DNA of 64,000 bases from JAWXUC01 sp044432975 (lineage in GTDB: Bacteria; Pseudomonadota; Alphaproteobacteria; RF32; CAG-239), in assembly GCA_044432975.1 (NCBI GenBank), contig JAWXUC010000005.1, positions 62,001 through 126,000 of the forward strand, given 5' to 3'. Below the pieces are notes generated by a model that saw only the letters and a list, made by a program, of their open reading frames with translations, ran no database searches and was not told the origin of the DNA. This document shows, piece by piece, positions 1 through 7,382 of this stretch. Made by a program: the position numbers and the translations under genes. Numbering within the stretch: the first letter of the stretch is position 1; the number at the start of each line of letters is the position of its first letter.

Positions 1-816
1 AGCAGTGCAGGTGTTTTAATGAGAGATGAAAGCTTAACTCCTCACAATGGCTTAATTCCTGTTGAATATGCTTCAAAAATCATGAAATCAAAATCAGATG
101 AAGATAGCTGTATGCAACTTTTAGATTCTTTTGAAACAGGATATGTTAACAAATTATGTTCATTGCATCAACATATCTCAACAGAAGGCTTTGATTTGCC
201 AGCATATAAAAGATTAGTAAAAAGAATGATGCGTCATGAAGACGAAATCGTAGGTTCTTTTGCTGCAGAAGAAAGAGGCAACAATCATTTGTTATACGCA
301 ACATACATCAGTAGAAATTTGAGCCAAGATGCAAAAAAAGATTATCCAATGTTGTGCGCAATGGTAGATATTTGCGATAATAAAGAAGAGTTGTTAGACA
401 TGGTTAGCTATGGCAGAAAGTATAAGACATTAAACTTAGTGCCAAAACACACCGTAGAGTTTAGATATATGAACGCTCACTTTAACAGAGAATACGCACA
501 AGGATTTTTACAGTTTAATAGAGACATGGTAGAAAGCGCAGTGCAAAACAATGGTGTTCATTATAACAAGTTTTTATTAAATAAATACAGCTGGACAAAC
601 AACGTAAGCAATGATAATAGAACAGAAATGAGAGATATCAAACATCACTACCAACACTCTTTTGATGTTTATAATCCAACAGAAGTTAGCGTTTCTCAAC
701 AAGCAAAAATAGGTGATCAATCTCAAGGTAGATTGGTTAAAAATGCTTTGAACGTAACAGGAAAAATATTAGTTGAAAATCCAGTTAGAAGAGGGCTTTT
801 AAGTGCTAGCAGATAA
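1..816 (+). CDS. Amidoligase-like protein, 5'-truncated by the window edge
   Basis: The reading frame is open from base 1, so the N-terminus lies outside the window. The first Met codon (base 19) is probably internal. The visible 271 residues contain LNLVPKHTVEFRYMNAHFN (codons from about base 430), which resembles the conserved core of Amidoligase_2 proteins, a glutamine-synthetase-like fold family thought to form amide bonds between carboxylates and amines. The N-terminal metal and ATP-binding part cannot be judged. The 3' end overlaps the N-formylglutamate amidohydrolase homologue by 14 bases, so the two are probably translationally coupled and may build and cleave the same amide bond. The family assignment rests on one motif and is moderate; the substrate is unknown. 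Confidence 0.5.
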   Translation, partial: SSAGVLMRDESLTPHNGLIPVEYASKIMKSKSDEDSCMQLLDSFETGYVNKLCSLHQHISTEGFDLPAYKRLVKRMMRHEDEIVGSFAAEERGNNHLLYATYISRNLSQDAKKDYPMLCAMVDICDNKEELLDMVSYGRKYKTLNLVPKHTVEFRYMNAHFNREYAQGFLQFNRDMVESAVQNNGVHYNKFLLNKYSWTNNVSNDNRTEMRDIKHHYQHSFDVYNPTEVSVSQQAKIGDQSQGRLVKNALNVTGKILVENPVRRGLLSASR

Positions 817-1492
817 AGAAATAATATTAACATGTGAACATGCCTCAAGCTACATTCCAAGCGAATATAATAATTTAGGGCTTTCTCAAGCAGAGTTAAA
901 CATGCACATTGCCTATGATAAAGGCTGTAAAGAAGTTACAGAAAAATTGGCAAAAGAACTTGGCTGTAAATATATTTTGGGAGAATGCTCAAGACTTTTC
1001 GTTGATATAAATAGAAGGCAAACAGAAGATGACTTAATCTTATCTTCAAGCGATGGTATTGTGATTAAAGGCAATCAAAATGTTGATGCAAAAGAAAGAC
1101 AAAACAGAATAGAAATGTTTTATAAGCCATATCACAGTAAAATTGCAGAGATGGTTACATCTTGTAAAAAAGAGCCTTTTGTTTTTTCAATTCATTCATA
1201 CACAAACAAGTTAATGACTAGCAACACGCCAAGGCCATGGCATGCGGGCTTGCTATATTTTGAAGAAGATAAGATAATAAATAATATGCTAAAAAGTTTA
1301 GATGCAACAGGCTTAAATATCGGACGCAATCAGCCTTATGATATTAGATCTTATAACACAGGCACAGCGGCAATTCATGGTCAAGACAAGGGAATTTCAA
1401 ACGCAATTATAGAAATCAGAGATGATGAATTTTCAGATTTTGAAAAAGGTGTTGACAAATGGGTCGCAATCCTCGAGAATGTATTGAAATAA
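803..1492 (+). CDS. N-formylglutamate amidohydrolase family protein
   Basis: This is a 229-residue member of the FGase family (zinc-dependent hydrolases of N-formyl or N-acyl glutamate-like amides). Visible family motifs are CEHASSYIP at residues 11-19, an acidic DKG at 39-41, SRLFVDINR at 63-71 and a later SIHSYTN containing the expected metal or catalytic His. The start is GTG, preceded by AGAGGG about 8 bases upstream inside the end of the previous gene; no ATG fits. No hut genes are near, so classical histidine degradation is not supported. Overlap with the amidoligase-like gene suggests a joint peptide or amide modification role, which is inference. Confidence 0.8.
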   Translation: MLADKEIILTCEHASSYIPSEYNNLGLSQAELNMHIAYDKGCKEVTEKLAKELGCKYILGECSRLFVDINRRQTEDDLILSSSDGIVIKGNQNVDAKERQNRIEMFYKPYHSKIAEMVTSCKKEPFVFSIHSYTNKLMTSNTPRPWHAGLLYFEEDKIINNMLKSLDATGLNIGRNQPYDIRSYNTGTAAIHGQDKGISNAIIEIRDDEFSDFEKGVDKWVAILENVLK

Positions 1493-1503
1493 TAGGAAAA
1501 AAT

Positions 1504-2388
1504 ATGAATAAAAAATGCGGATATGTAGCCTTGATAGGCGCGCCAAATGCTGGTAAATCAACTTTATTAAACCAATTTGTAGGAACTAAGGTTTCTATTG
1601 TTTCGCCTAAAGTGCAAACAACCAGAACATTAGTAAAAGGCATTGGCATACATAATAACACGCAAATTATCTTTATTGATACCCCAGGGATTTTCAAGCC
1701 CAAAGGAAATTTAGAAAAAACCATTGTTTCAAACGCATGGAATGGAGTTAAAGATGCAGATATTTCTGTATTGTTGGTAGATGCTAAAAAAGGTATTGAT
1801 GATAATACTAGAAACATTATCTCAAAATTAAACAACCGCCGTGTTTCTGTATTATTGAATAAAATAGACCTAGTTCAAAAAGATAAACTGTTAGGTCTGG
1901 CTCAAAAATTAAACGAGCTATATCCATTTGAACAAACTTTTTTTGCCTCTGCATTAAAAGGTGAACATCTTGAGGATTTTTATAATTATCTTGCTGATAA
2001 TTTGCCAGATTCCCCATGGTATTATGATGAAGACCAAATCTCAGATTTGCCAACAAGATTGTTAATTGCAGAGATAATCAGAGAAAAAGCATTTTTATAT
2101 TTGCAACAAGAATTGCCATATTCAATAATTGTAGAGCCAGAAAGTTTTGAAAGAAAAGAAGATAATTCCATCAAAGCCAACATGACAATTTATGTTCAAA
2201 GAGACAATCAAAAAAGCATCGTCTTAGGCAAAGGCGGCAGCATGATTAAAAAAATAGGCCAATCAGCAAGAAAAGAAATTGAAAACTTATTAGAAGAAAA
2301 AGTGCATTTATTTTTGTTTGTAAAAGTAAAAGAAAACTGGTCAGATAACCTCCAATCCTTCTCAGTCTTTAATGATATCATGATGTAA
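1504..2388 (+). CDS. era: GTPase Era
   Basis: Era is a membrane-associated GTPase that binds 16S rRNA and helps small-subunit maturation. The 294 residues match the usual length. G1 is GAPNAGKST at residues 12-20, G3 is DTPG, G4 is NKID and G5 lies in SALKG. The C-terminal KH domain shows the GKGG loop in IVLGKGGSMIKKIG. I take ATG 1504, preceded by AGGA, rather than an upstream GTG-type extension of the frame, because the protein then begins just before the G domain as in other Era proteins. It follows the amidohydrolase by 11 bases and is followed by a palindromic terminator. Confidence 0.95.
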   Translation: MNKKCGYVALIGAPNAGKSTLLNQFVGTKVSIVSPKVQTTRTLVKGIGIHNNTQIIFIDTPGIFKPKGNLEKTIVSNAWNGVKDADISVLLVDAKKGIDDNTRNIISKLNNRRVSVLLNKIDLVQKDKLLGLAQKLNELYPFEQTFFASALKGEHLEDFYNYLADNLPDSPWYYDEDQISDLPTRLLIAEIIREKAFLYLQQELPYSIIVEPESFERKEDNSIKANMTIYVQRDNQKSIVLGKGGSMIKKIGQSARKEIENLLEEKVHLFLFVKVKENWSDNLQSFSVFNDIMM

Positions 2389-2401
2389 AAATAAATAAGT
2401 C

Positions 2402-2439
2402 ATTCCTCAGTCCAATATATTATTGGGCTGATTAGGAAT
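2402..2439. terminator. Bidirectional hairpin between era and a convergent small gene
   Basis: CAGTCCAATA (2408-2417) pairs with TATTGGGCTG (2421-2430), with an outer ATTCCT/AGGAAT stem and AT-rich arms either side. Its position between two convergent genes fits a shared terminator. Confidence 0.6.
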
Positions 2440-2448
2440 CTTCTTTAT

Positions 2449-2610
2449 TTAATTTTCATCTACTTTATTCTTATAAGCAGCCGCCAATTGTTGTAATCTG
2501 TTTTGTATATGTGCTAATAACCTTACAGTTTCATTATAAGTCATTTCAAAATCACATTTTTTATTAGCTTTTATATTTTCCCACTTAAATTTTTGTTTTT
2601 TATTCTTCAT
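2449..2610 (-). CDS. Small FKWENI-motif protein, copy A (53 aa)
   Basis: No known family is recognised. The ATG (2608-2610 on the complement) has a GGAG Shine-Dalgarno sequence 9 bases upstream. The protein is charged, with KFKWENI near residues 7-13, CDFEMTY near 19-25 and a C-terminal helix ending QQLAAAYKNKVDEN; there is no signal peptide or membrane segment. A paralogue sits at 48533-48697 and shares KFKWENI, C-FEMTY, QQLA-AYK-KVD, about half of all positions. Both copies are preceded by the same kind of promoter, folded RNA and terminator. Two diverged copies with conserved residues argue that this is a real gene. Confidence 0.75.
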   Translation of the reverse strand: MKNKKQKFKWENIKANKKCDFEMTYNETVRLLAHIQNRLQQLAAAYKNKVDEN

Positions 2611-2629
2611 AGTTTTCACTCCTTTTTTG

Positions 2630-2782
2630 TTAAAACAAAACCGCCATAAAAAATGGCGGTGGAGCAACAAACTGCATATAATCAGTCATCCTTATTCGAG
2701 CAAAGCCTTATATCAGACACTCCACCAAAAAGTGGATATTATATGAGATGTTTGTTGACACCATTCTCAACCTATTGAGAAC
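2630..2782 (-). promoter_or_regulatory. Structured leader RNA, copy A
   Basis: On the minus strand the predicted transcript begins near 2782. It has a hairpin TTCTCAA/TTGAGAA, then P1 CAACAAAC (2750-2757) with GTTTGTTG (2665-2672), P2 CATATAAT (read on the plus strand at 2675-2682) with 2738-2745, an inner TCCAC/GTGGA hairpin and a small GC-TTT-GC hairpin. A GGTGGAG sequence inside P1 is complementary to CTCCACC just 3' of P1, a possible pseudoknot. In copy B (48716-48875) the P1, P2 and small-hairpin sequences differ but still pair perfectly. The element leads into a terminator and then the small gene. I recognise no known riboswitch; an independent sRNA is the alternative. Confidence 0.75.
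2632..2659 (-). terminator. Terminator between leader RNA A and the small gene
   Basis: CCGCCAT/ATGGCGG seven-pair stem followed on the minus strand by TTTTGTTTT. It lies upstream of the Shine-Dalgarno sequence of the small gene, so it could act as an attenuator. Confidence 0.75.
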
Positions 2783-2788
2783 AAGCTC

Positions 2789-2816
2789 ATTATAACCCCA
2801 TAAACTTATTTTGCAA
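2789..2816 (-). promoter_or_regulatory. Sigma-70-type promoter for module A
   Basis: Minus-strand -35 TTGCAA (2811-2816), 16-base spacer, -10 TATAAT (2789-2794). Copy B has the same boxes and the same spacer. Confidence 0.75.
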
Positions 2817-2852
2817 TTAAAAATACTTTTTATAATTTTAATTCATATATAT

Positions 2853-2890
2853 ATTACCAATAACGTCGGACGTGCGACGTTTTTGGTAAT
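2853..2890. repeat. 38-bp palindrome upstream of uvrB
   Basis: ATTACCAA, two unpaired bases, ACGTCG, a six-base loop GACGTG, then CGACGT and TTGGTAAT. It lies between the divergent promoters of module A and uvrB, where no terminator is required. It could be an operator or a cruciform; no LexA-type box is recognised. Confidence 0.6.
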
Positions 2891-2923
2891 ACTTTTTGCT
2901 GAAATGTTTCAAACAATATTTAG

Positions 2924-2952
2924 TTGCATTTTTATACAAATGGCAATATATA
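2924..2952 (+). promoter_or_regulatory. uvrB promoter, probably leaderless
   Basis: -35 TTGCAT (2924-2929), 17-base spacer, -10 TATATA (2947-2952). The -10 box ends 7 bases before ATG 2960, so the transcript would start at or next to the start codon; no Shine-Dalgarno sequence is present. Confidence 0.6.
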
Positions 2953-2959
2953 TAAACAC

Positions 2960-4921
2960 ATGATAACGTTTAATTTACAAAGTAATTATGAGCCATCTGG
3001 CGACCAACCGCAAGCAATTAAAAAACTTGTGGAAGGATTAAATGCAGGCAAAAAAAATCAGGTGCTGTTGGGTGTTACAGGCTCTGGCAAAACTTTTACT
3101 ATGGCAAAAGTGATAGAACAAACCAACCGCCCAGCTATAATCATGGCGCCAAACAAAATTTTAGCCGCTCAGCTTTATCAAGAAATGAAAGAGTTTTTTC
3201 CCAATAATGATGTTGAATATTTTGTGTCATATTATGATTATTACCAACCAGAAGCTTATGTGGCAAAAACAGACACATACATAGAAAAAGATAGCTCAAT
3301 CAACGAAGAAATAGATAAAATGCGTCATGGCGCAACCAGAAATGTTTTAGAAAATAAAAACGTAATTATTGTCGCCTCTGTTTCTTGCATATATGGTTTA
3401 GGAAGTGTGGAATCTTATTCTTCAATGGCTTTTAAGATAACCAAAGGAATGGAAATCAACCCCAAAGAGTTATATCGCAATTTAGCAACATTGCAGTACG
3501 AACGCAATCAACAAAACTTCGTCCGCTCAACTTTTAGAGTCAACGGCGATGTTGTAGACATCTTCCCCGCCCACTTAGATGACAGAGCATGGAGGTTATC
3601 TTTCTTTGGCGATGAGATAGAAGAAATTTATGAGTTTGATAATTTAACAGGAGAAAAAACAGCAATACTAAATGAGGTTGTTGTTTATCCTGCCAACCAC
3701 TATGTAACCCCACGCCCAGCTCTTTCTCAAGCAATGGTAAAAATAAGAGAAGAGTTAAAAGAACGTGTAGAGTTTTTTAATGATAATAATAAATTGGTAG
3801 AATCTCAACGCATAGAGCAACGCACTCGCTTTGATTTAGAAATGTTAGAAACAACAGGGCATTGTAAAGGAATAGAAAATTATTCAAGATATTTAACAGG
3901 CAGATGTGCAGGTTGCCCGCCACCAACTTTATTTGAGTACTTACCAGAAAACGCAATAGTCTTTATAGATGAAAGCCATATAACGGTTCCGCAAATTGGT
4001 GGAATGTACCGAGGCGACCGCAACCGCAAACAAAACTTGTCAGACTATGGCTTTAGATTGCCAAGTTGCGTTGATAACCGCCCATTAAAATTTGAAGAAT
4101 GGGACAGCATGCGTGGTCAGACAGTATTTGTTTCTGCCACTCCATCAGATTTTGAACTAGAACAAACAGGTGGAGATTTTGCTGAACAAGTGATTCGCCC
4201 AACAGGTTTACTAGATCCAATATGTGTAATTCGCCCAGCCAAAACCCAAGTGCAAGATTTTCTTGTTGAAGCAAAAGAAATTATTGCAAAAGGCTATAGA
4301 GTTTTAGCAACTACTTTAACTAAAAAAATGGCAGAACAATTGTCAGAATATCTTAATGATAACGGCATAAAAGTTCGTTACCTTCACTCAGATATCGACA
4401 CCTTAGAACGTATAGAAATAATAAAAGATTTGCGCTCAGGAGTGTTTGATGTTTTGGTTGGTATTAACCTTTTGCGAGAAGGTTTAGATATTCCAGAATG
4501 CGCCATGGTGGCGATTCTTGATGCTGATAAAGAAGGCTTTTTACGTTCAGCCCGTTCTTTAATTCAGACCATAGGCCGTGCTGCCAGAAATGCAGATGGA
4601 AAGGTTATTTTATATGCAGACAAAATGACCAAGTCATTAGAACAAGCGCTAGAAGAAACCAACCGCAGACGAGAAAAACAAGTCGCATATAATATCGCCA
4701 ACGGCATAACTCCAAAAACCATCAACAAAAAAATTGCCGATAGTATTAGGGAAGTGGTTGAAAAAGATTATGTTCAACTAGATAAAAAAGAAGCCCTATC
4801 AGAAAAGCAATTAGAAAAATTATTAAAAGACTACAAAAAGAAAATGAACGAAGCCGCAAGACTTCTTGACTTTGAAACCGCAATGGAATACCGCGATAAA
4901 ATTAGCAGCTTACTTAAATAG
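2960..4921 (+). CDS. uvrB: Excinuclease ABC subunit B
   Basis: UvrB is the damage-verifying helicase of nucleotide excision repair, loaded by UvrA and binding UvrC. The 653 residues are near the usual length. Walker A is GVTGSGKT at 38-45, the beta-hairpin region shows YYDYYQPEAYV, the DEAD-type box is DESH, motif VI is GRAARN, and the C-terminal UVR domain ends with EAARLLDFETAMEYRDKI. I choose ATG 2960 (MITFNLQSNYEPSGDQPQAI), where homologues begin, rather than an upstream TTG that falls in the -35 box. It appears to be transcribed alone. Confidence 0.96.
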   Translation: MITFNLQSNYEPSGDQPQAIKKLVEGLNAGKKNQVLLGVTGSGKTFTMAKVIEQTNRPAIIMAPNKILAAQLYQEMKEFFPNNDVEYFVSYYDYYQPEAYVAKTDTYIEKDSSINEEIDKMRHGATRNVLENKNVIIVASVSCIYGLGSVESYSSMAFKITKGMEINPKELYRNLATLQYERNQQNFVRSTFRVNGDVVDIFPAHLDDRAWRLSFFGDEIEEIYEFDNLTGEKTAILNEVVVYPANHYVTPRPALSQAMVKIREELKERVEFFNDNNKLVESQRIEQRTRFDLEMLETTGHCKGIENYSRYLTGRCAGCPPPTLFEYLPENAIVFIDESHITVPQIGGMYRGDRNRKQNLSDYGFRLPSCVDNRPLKFEEWDSMRGQTVFVSATPSDFELEQTGGDFAEQVIRPTGLLDPICVIRPAKTQVQDFLVEAKEIIAKGYRVLATTLTKKMAEQLSEYLNDNGIKVRYLHSDIDTLERIEIIKDLRSGVFDVLVGINLLREGLDIPECAMVAILDADKEGFLRSARSLIQTIGRAARNADGKVILYADKMTKSLEQALEETNRRREKQVAYNIANGITPKTINKKIADSIREVVEKDYVQLDKKEALSEKQLEKLLKDYKKKMNEAARLLDFETAMEYRDKISSLLK

Positions 4922-4932
4922 ACAAAAAATAT

Positions 4933-4961
4933 TTGACAGTATGTGAAGATTATGATATGTT
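4933..4961 (+). promoter_or_regulatory. Sigma-70-type promoter
   Basis: -35 TTGACA (4933-4938), 17-base spacer, -10 TATGTT (4956-4961), directly after the uvrB stop and ahead of a folded leader and a small membrane-protein gene. Confidence 0.55.
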
Positions 4962-4962
4962 G

Positions 4963-5098
4963 TGTCTACAAATGATTATTAAGATATTACTATAAACAAT
5001 AAAACCTACATTTATGTAGCTGAATTTTTAGGTGTATCTTAATAATTGTTTGTGAGGTAAAAACGTCTATGACCTCGCAACGTTGCATAAAGTAGACA
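4963..5098 (+). promoter_or_regulatory. Long-stem structured leader
   Basis: ATTATTAAGATA (4975-4986) pairs perfectly with TATCTTAATAAT (5035-5046), extended by ACAAAT/GTTTGT across one mismatch. An outer TGTCTAC (4963-4969) could pair with GTAGACA (5092-5098). Inner hairpins are CTACAT/ATGTAG and GAGGT/ACCTC, and there is a GCAACGTTGC palindrome. Only six bases separate it from ATG 5105. It resembles no riboswitch I know; if transcription starts near 4968 the outermost pair would only partly exist in RNA. Confidence 0.5.
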
Positions 5099-5104
5099 GA
5101 AAAA

Positions 5105-5410
5105 ATGAATAAAGTTATAAAAAACCTTCAAGAAGGATGGTGGTTTGTTAAAGTAGAATGGCGTTTGTTATGGTTACTTATGCCAATAAGTTTTATATTA
5201 AACTTAATTTTCTTAGCACTACTTTCATTTGGTGTTGAGAGTAATAAGCTTACTAATTTCACTAATTTCACCACATTATTTGCCCTTCTGGTAACAATTT
5301 TATCAATAATGTGTTTTACCTGTGGTAATGATGATTGGAAATATCCTCGATATCCAATTGCCGTATGGAGCATTACAGTAATTCCATTATACATCATTTT
5401 ATTAATGTAA
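5105..5410 (+). CDS. Small inner-membrane protein, unknown (101 aa)
   Basis: No family is recognised. The N-terminus (MNKVIKNLQEGWWFVKVEW) is amphipathic and positively charged. It is followed by about three hydrophobic stretches, near residues 24-44, 57-74 and 83-100, with a short CGNDDWKYPRY linker before the last. There is no cleavable signal. The start has no clear Shine-Dalgarno sequence and sits at the end of a folded leader. A strong terminator follows, so this is a single-gene unit between uvrB and alr, probably accessory. Confidence 0.65.
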   Translation: MNKVIKNLQEGWWFVKVEWRLLWLLMPISFILNLIFLALLSFGVESNKLTNFTNFTTLFALLVTILSIMCFTCGNDDWKYPRYPIAVWSITVIPLYIILLM

Positions 5411-5426
5411 CACCATTATGATGTAC

Positions 5427-5464
5427 AAAAAATCCCTAAATCTTTTTGTTTTAGGGATTTTTTG
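5427..5464 (+). terminator. Rho-independent terminator
   Basis: AAAATCCCTAAA pairs with TTTAGGGATTTT around a short T-rich loop, followed by a T run. It ends the 101-residue membrane-protein gene. Confidence 0.8.
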
Positions 5465-5543
5465 TATTGTTTTGCAAAATATTCTAAATTTGTTTACAAA
5501 ATAAAAAAAGATATTAAACTCCTTTTAATTGAAGGAGTTTTTT

Positions 5544-6611
5544 ATGAACATTTTAACCACCCCAGTTTTAGAAGTTAATTTAGATAATATCTGCAAAAAT
5601 TATTTAAAGGTTTCAAGCTTAGCAAAAAAATCAATTGTTGCAGCCGTTGTAAAAGACAATGCTTATGGGCTTGGAGCGGTGGAAGTTGCAAAAAAACTTT
5701 ATCAAGATGCAGATTGTAAAACCTTTTTTGTAGCTCATGGTTTGGAGGGAGAAGAAATCGCTCCTCATGTTCCTAATAGTTCAATATATGTTTTAAATGG
5801 CATTGGCGAAGATAGCTTAAAGAGTTTTCAAAACGCAAAATTAATCCCAGTTATTTCTTGCCTAGAGCAATTATCTTTTTGGCAACAAAATAAAATAGAC
5901 GGAATAAAGCCTGCAATTCAGGTTGAAACAGGACTTAATAGGCTTGGTTTTAGAGAAGAAGATTTAATGCAATTGTCATCATCAGATTTAACAGAGTTTT
6001 CTTTGGTTGTTTCTCATCTTGCTTGTGCAGATGAGGTTGGTCATGAATTAAATTACAAGCAGTTAAATGAACTAAATCGTTTGCAAGAAAAGTATTTTCC
6101 TAGTTTACCAATGTCTTTATCTGCCTCAGACGGAACTTTCTTAGGCATAGATTTTCAAAAAGACATTGTTAGATTAGGTGCAAGTTTATATGGTATAGAC
6201 ACTTCAATTATAGAAGAAAATAAAGTTTTGCCAGTTATTAACATTAAAGCTCCCGTACTTCAAATAGCTCGCTTAAAAGCAGGAGATAGCGTTGGCTATA
6301 ACGCCACATATAAGGCATCTGAAAATAAAGATATTGCAATTTTGTCAATTGGTTATGGCGATGGCTTTCCAAGAAGCTTGTCAAACATCGGCAAAGTTTA
6401 TTTTAATAATTCTGAAGCAAAAATATTGGGTAGAGTTTCTATGGATTGTATTGTTGTTGATGTTACTAATATTGACATAAAAGTTGGTGATTTTGCCAGC
6501 ATTATAAATGACTTTTATACTGTTAATGATATAGCAAAAGATGCCCAAACCATAGGCTATGAAATAATCTCAAGATTGGGCACCCGTTTTATAAAAAAAT
6601 ATATAATTTAA
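5544..6611 (+). CDS. alr: Alanine racemase
   Basis: PLP-dependent interconversion of L- and D-alanine, supplying D-Ala for peptidoglycan (ddl and a murF-like gene are at 54.5-57.9 kb). 355 residues. The PLP lysine is in AVVKDNAYGLG (Lys37) and the catalytic tyrosine is in SVGYNATYKA in the second half. ATG 5544 has GAAGGAG upstream; an earlier start at 5529 lacks this spacing. It is monocistronic, followed by a palindromic repeat and the convergent gmk. Confidence 0.93.
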   Translation: MNILTTPVLEVNLDNICKNYLKVSSLAKKSIVAAVVKDNAYGLGAVEVAKKLYQDADCKTFFVAHGLEGEEIAPHVPNSSIYVLNGIGEDSLKSFQNAKLIPVISCLEQLSFWQQNKIDGIKPAIQVETGLNRLGFREEDLMQLSSSDLTEFSLVVSHLACADEVGHELNYKQLNELNRLQEKYFPSLPMSLSASDGTFLGIDFQKDIVRLGASLYGIDTSIIEENKVLPVINIKAPVLQIARLKAGDSVGYNATYKASENKDIAILSIGYGDGFPRSLSNIGKVYFNNSEAKILGRVSMDCIVVDVTNIDIKVGDFASIINDFYTVNDIAKDAQTIGYEIISRLGTRFIKKYII

Positions 6612-6617
6612 TCAAAA

Positions 6618-6643
6618 TGTAGGGGCGGATTCCATATCCGCCC
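6618..6643. repeat. TGTAGGG-type palindromic repeat
   Basis: TGTAGGGGCGGATtccatATCCGCCC, one of at least eight copies in the window of a short element with a conserved TGTAGGG end and a variable but self-complementary stem. It lies between convergent alr and gmk and could serve as a terminator. Confidence 0.7.
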
Positions 6644-6653
6644 AATACGTTAT

Positions 6654-7313
6654 TTAAGAATTCTCAACTTCTTTAACAAGTTCTTTTACAAACTTACCTA
6701 GTCCAACTTGACGAACTCTTTTCATGCGTTCCCCAGAAATAATTCTTTGAATTTTTTTAATTGTATCTTCTAAGTCAACATTAACAATCACATAGTCAAA
6801 TTCATTCCAGTGGCTGATTTTTTCTAAAATAATATTCATTCTTTGCTCAACAATTTCTGCTGAATCTGTTCCTCTATTTACAAGTCTTGTTTTTAATTCT
6901 TTTATTGATGGTGGCAACAAATAAATAGTAACAACATTTTCTTGTGCTTTTGTTTTCATTTGTCTTGCGCCTTGCCATTCCATATCAAATAACACATCTT
7001 GCCCCACATTTATAAAGCTATCAACTTCAGATTTTAATGTACCGTATTTGCCACCATATTGGTTTATCACATGTTCATAAAAAGCATCTTCTTTTAATAA
7101 GTCATCATATTCTTTATCAGATAAAAAGAAATAATCTTGCCCATTAACTTCACCTTCTCTAGGTTTTCTAGTTGTTGCAGAAACAGACCATTTAATATTT
7201 TCATCTCTTTTCAATATTTCTTTACATATTGTGCCTTTGCCGATTCCTGAAGGTCCTTCAATAATAAACATTGCACCTTTTCTAACTTTTCTTAACTGTT
7301 CTATTATTTCCAT
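6654..7313 (-). CDS. gmk: Guanylate kinase
   Basis: Phosphorylates GMP to GDP with ATP. 219 residues. The P-loop GPSGIGKG is at residues 20-27, followed by SATTRKPREGEVNGQDYFF, the GMP-binding region typical of the family, and the lid RGTDSAEIVEQR. The start ATG has AGGA about 8 bases upstream. In many alphaproteobacteria gmk sits beside a YicC-family gene; here it stands alone between alr and a divergent SDR gene. Confidence 0.95.
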   Translation of the reverse strand: MEIIEQLRKVRKGAMFIIEGPSGIGKGTICKEILKRDENIKWSVSATTRKPREGEVNGQDYFFLSDKEYDDLLKEDAFYEHVINQYGGKYGTLKSEVDSFINVGQDVLFDMEWQGARQMKTKAQENVVTIYLLPPSIKELKTRLVNRGTDSAEIVEQRMNIILEKISHWNEFDYVIVNVDLEDTIKKIQRIISGERMKRVRQVGLGKFVKELVKEVENS

Positions 7314-7382
7314 TGTTTTTTTCCTGTTAAATTAAAAATTTTCGTTTATTATAAAATCAAAAGGTTAAAAAGGATTAAAGAA

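Noticed and set aside
2630..2782. Conserved 7-codon ORF at the start of leader A (MSLFSIG in A, MQLFSID in B)
   Set aside because: Its ATG overlaps the -10 box (TATAATG), so it would not be in the transcript.
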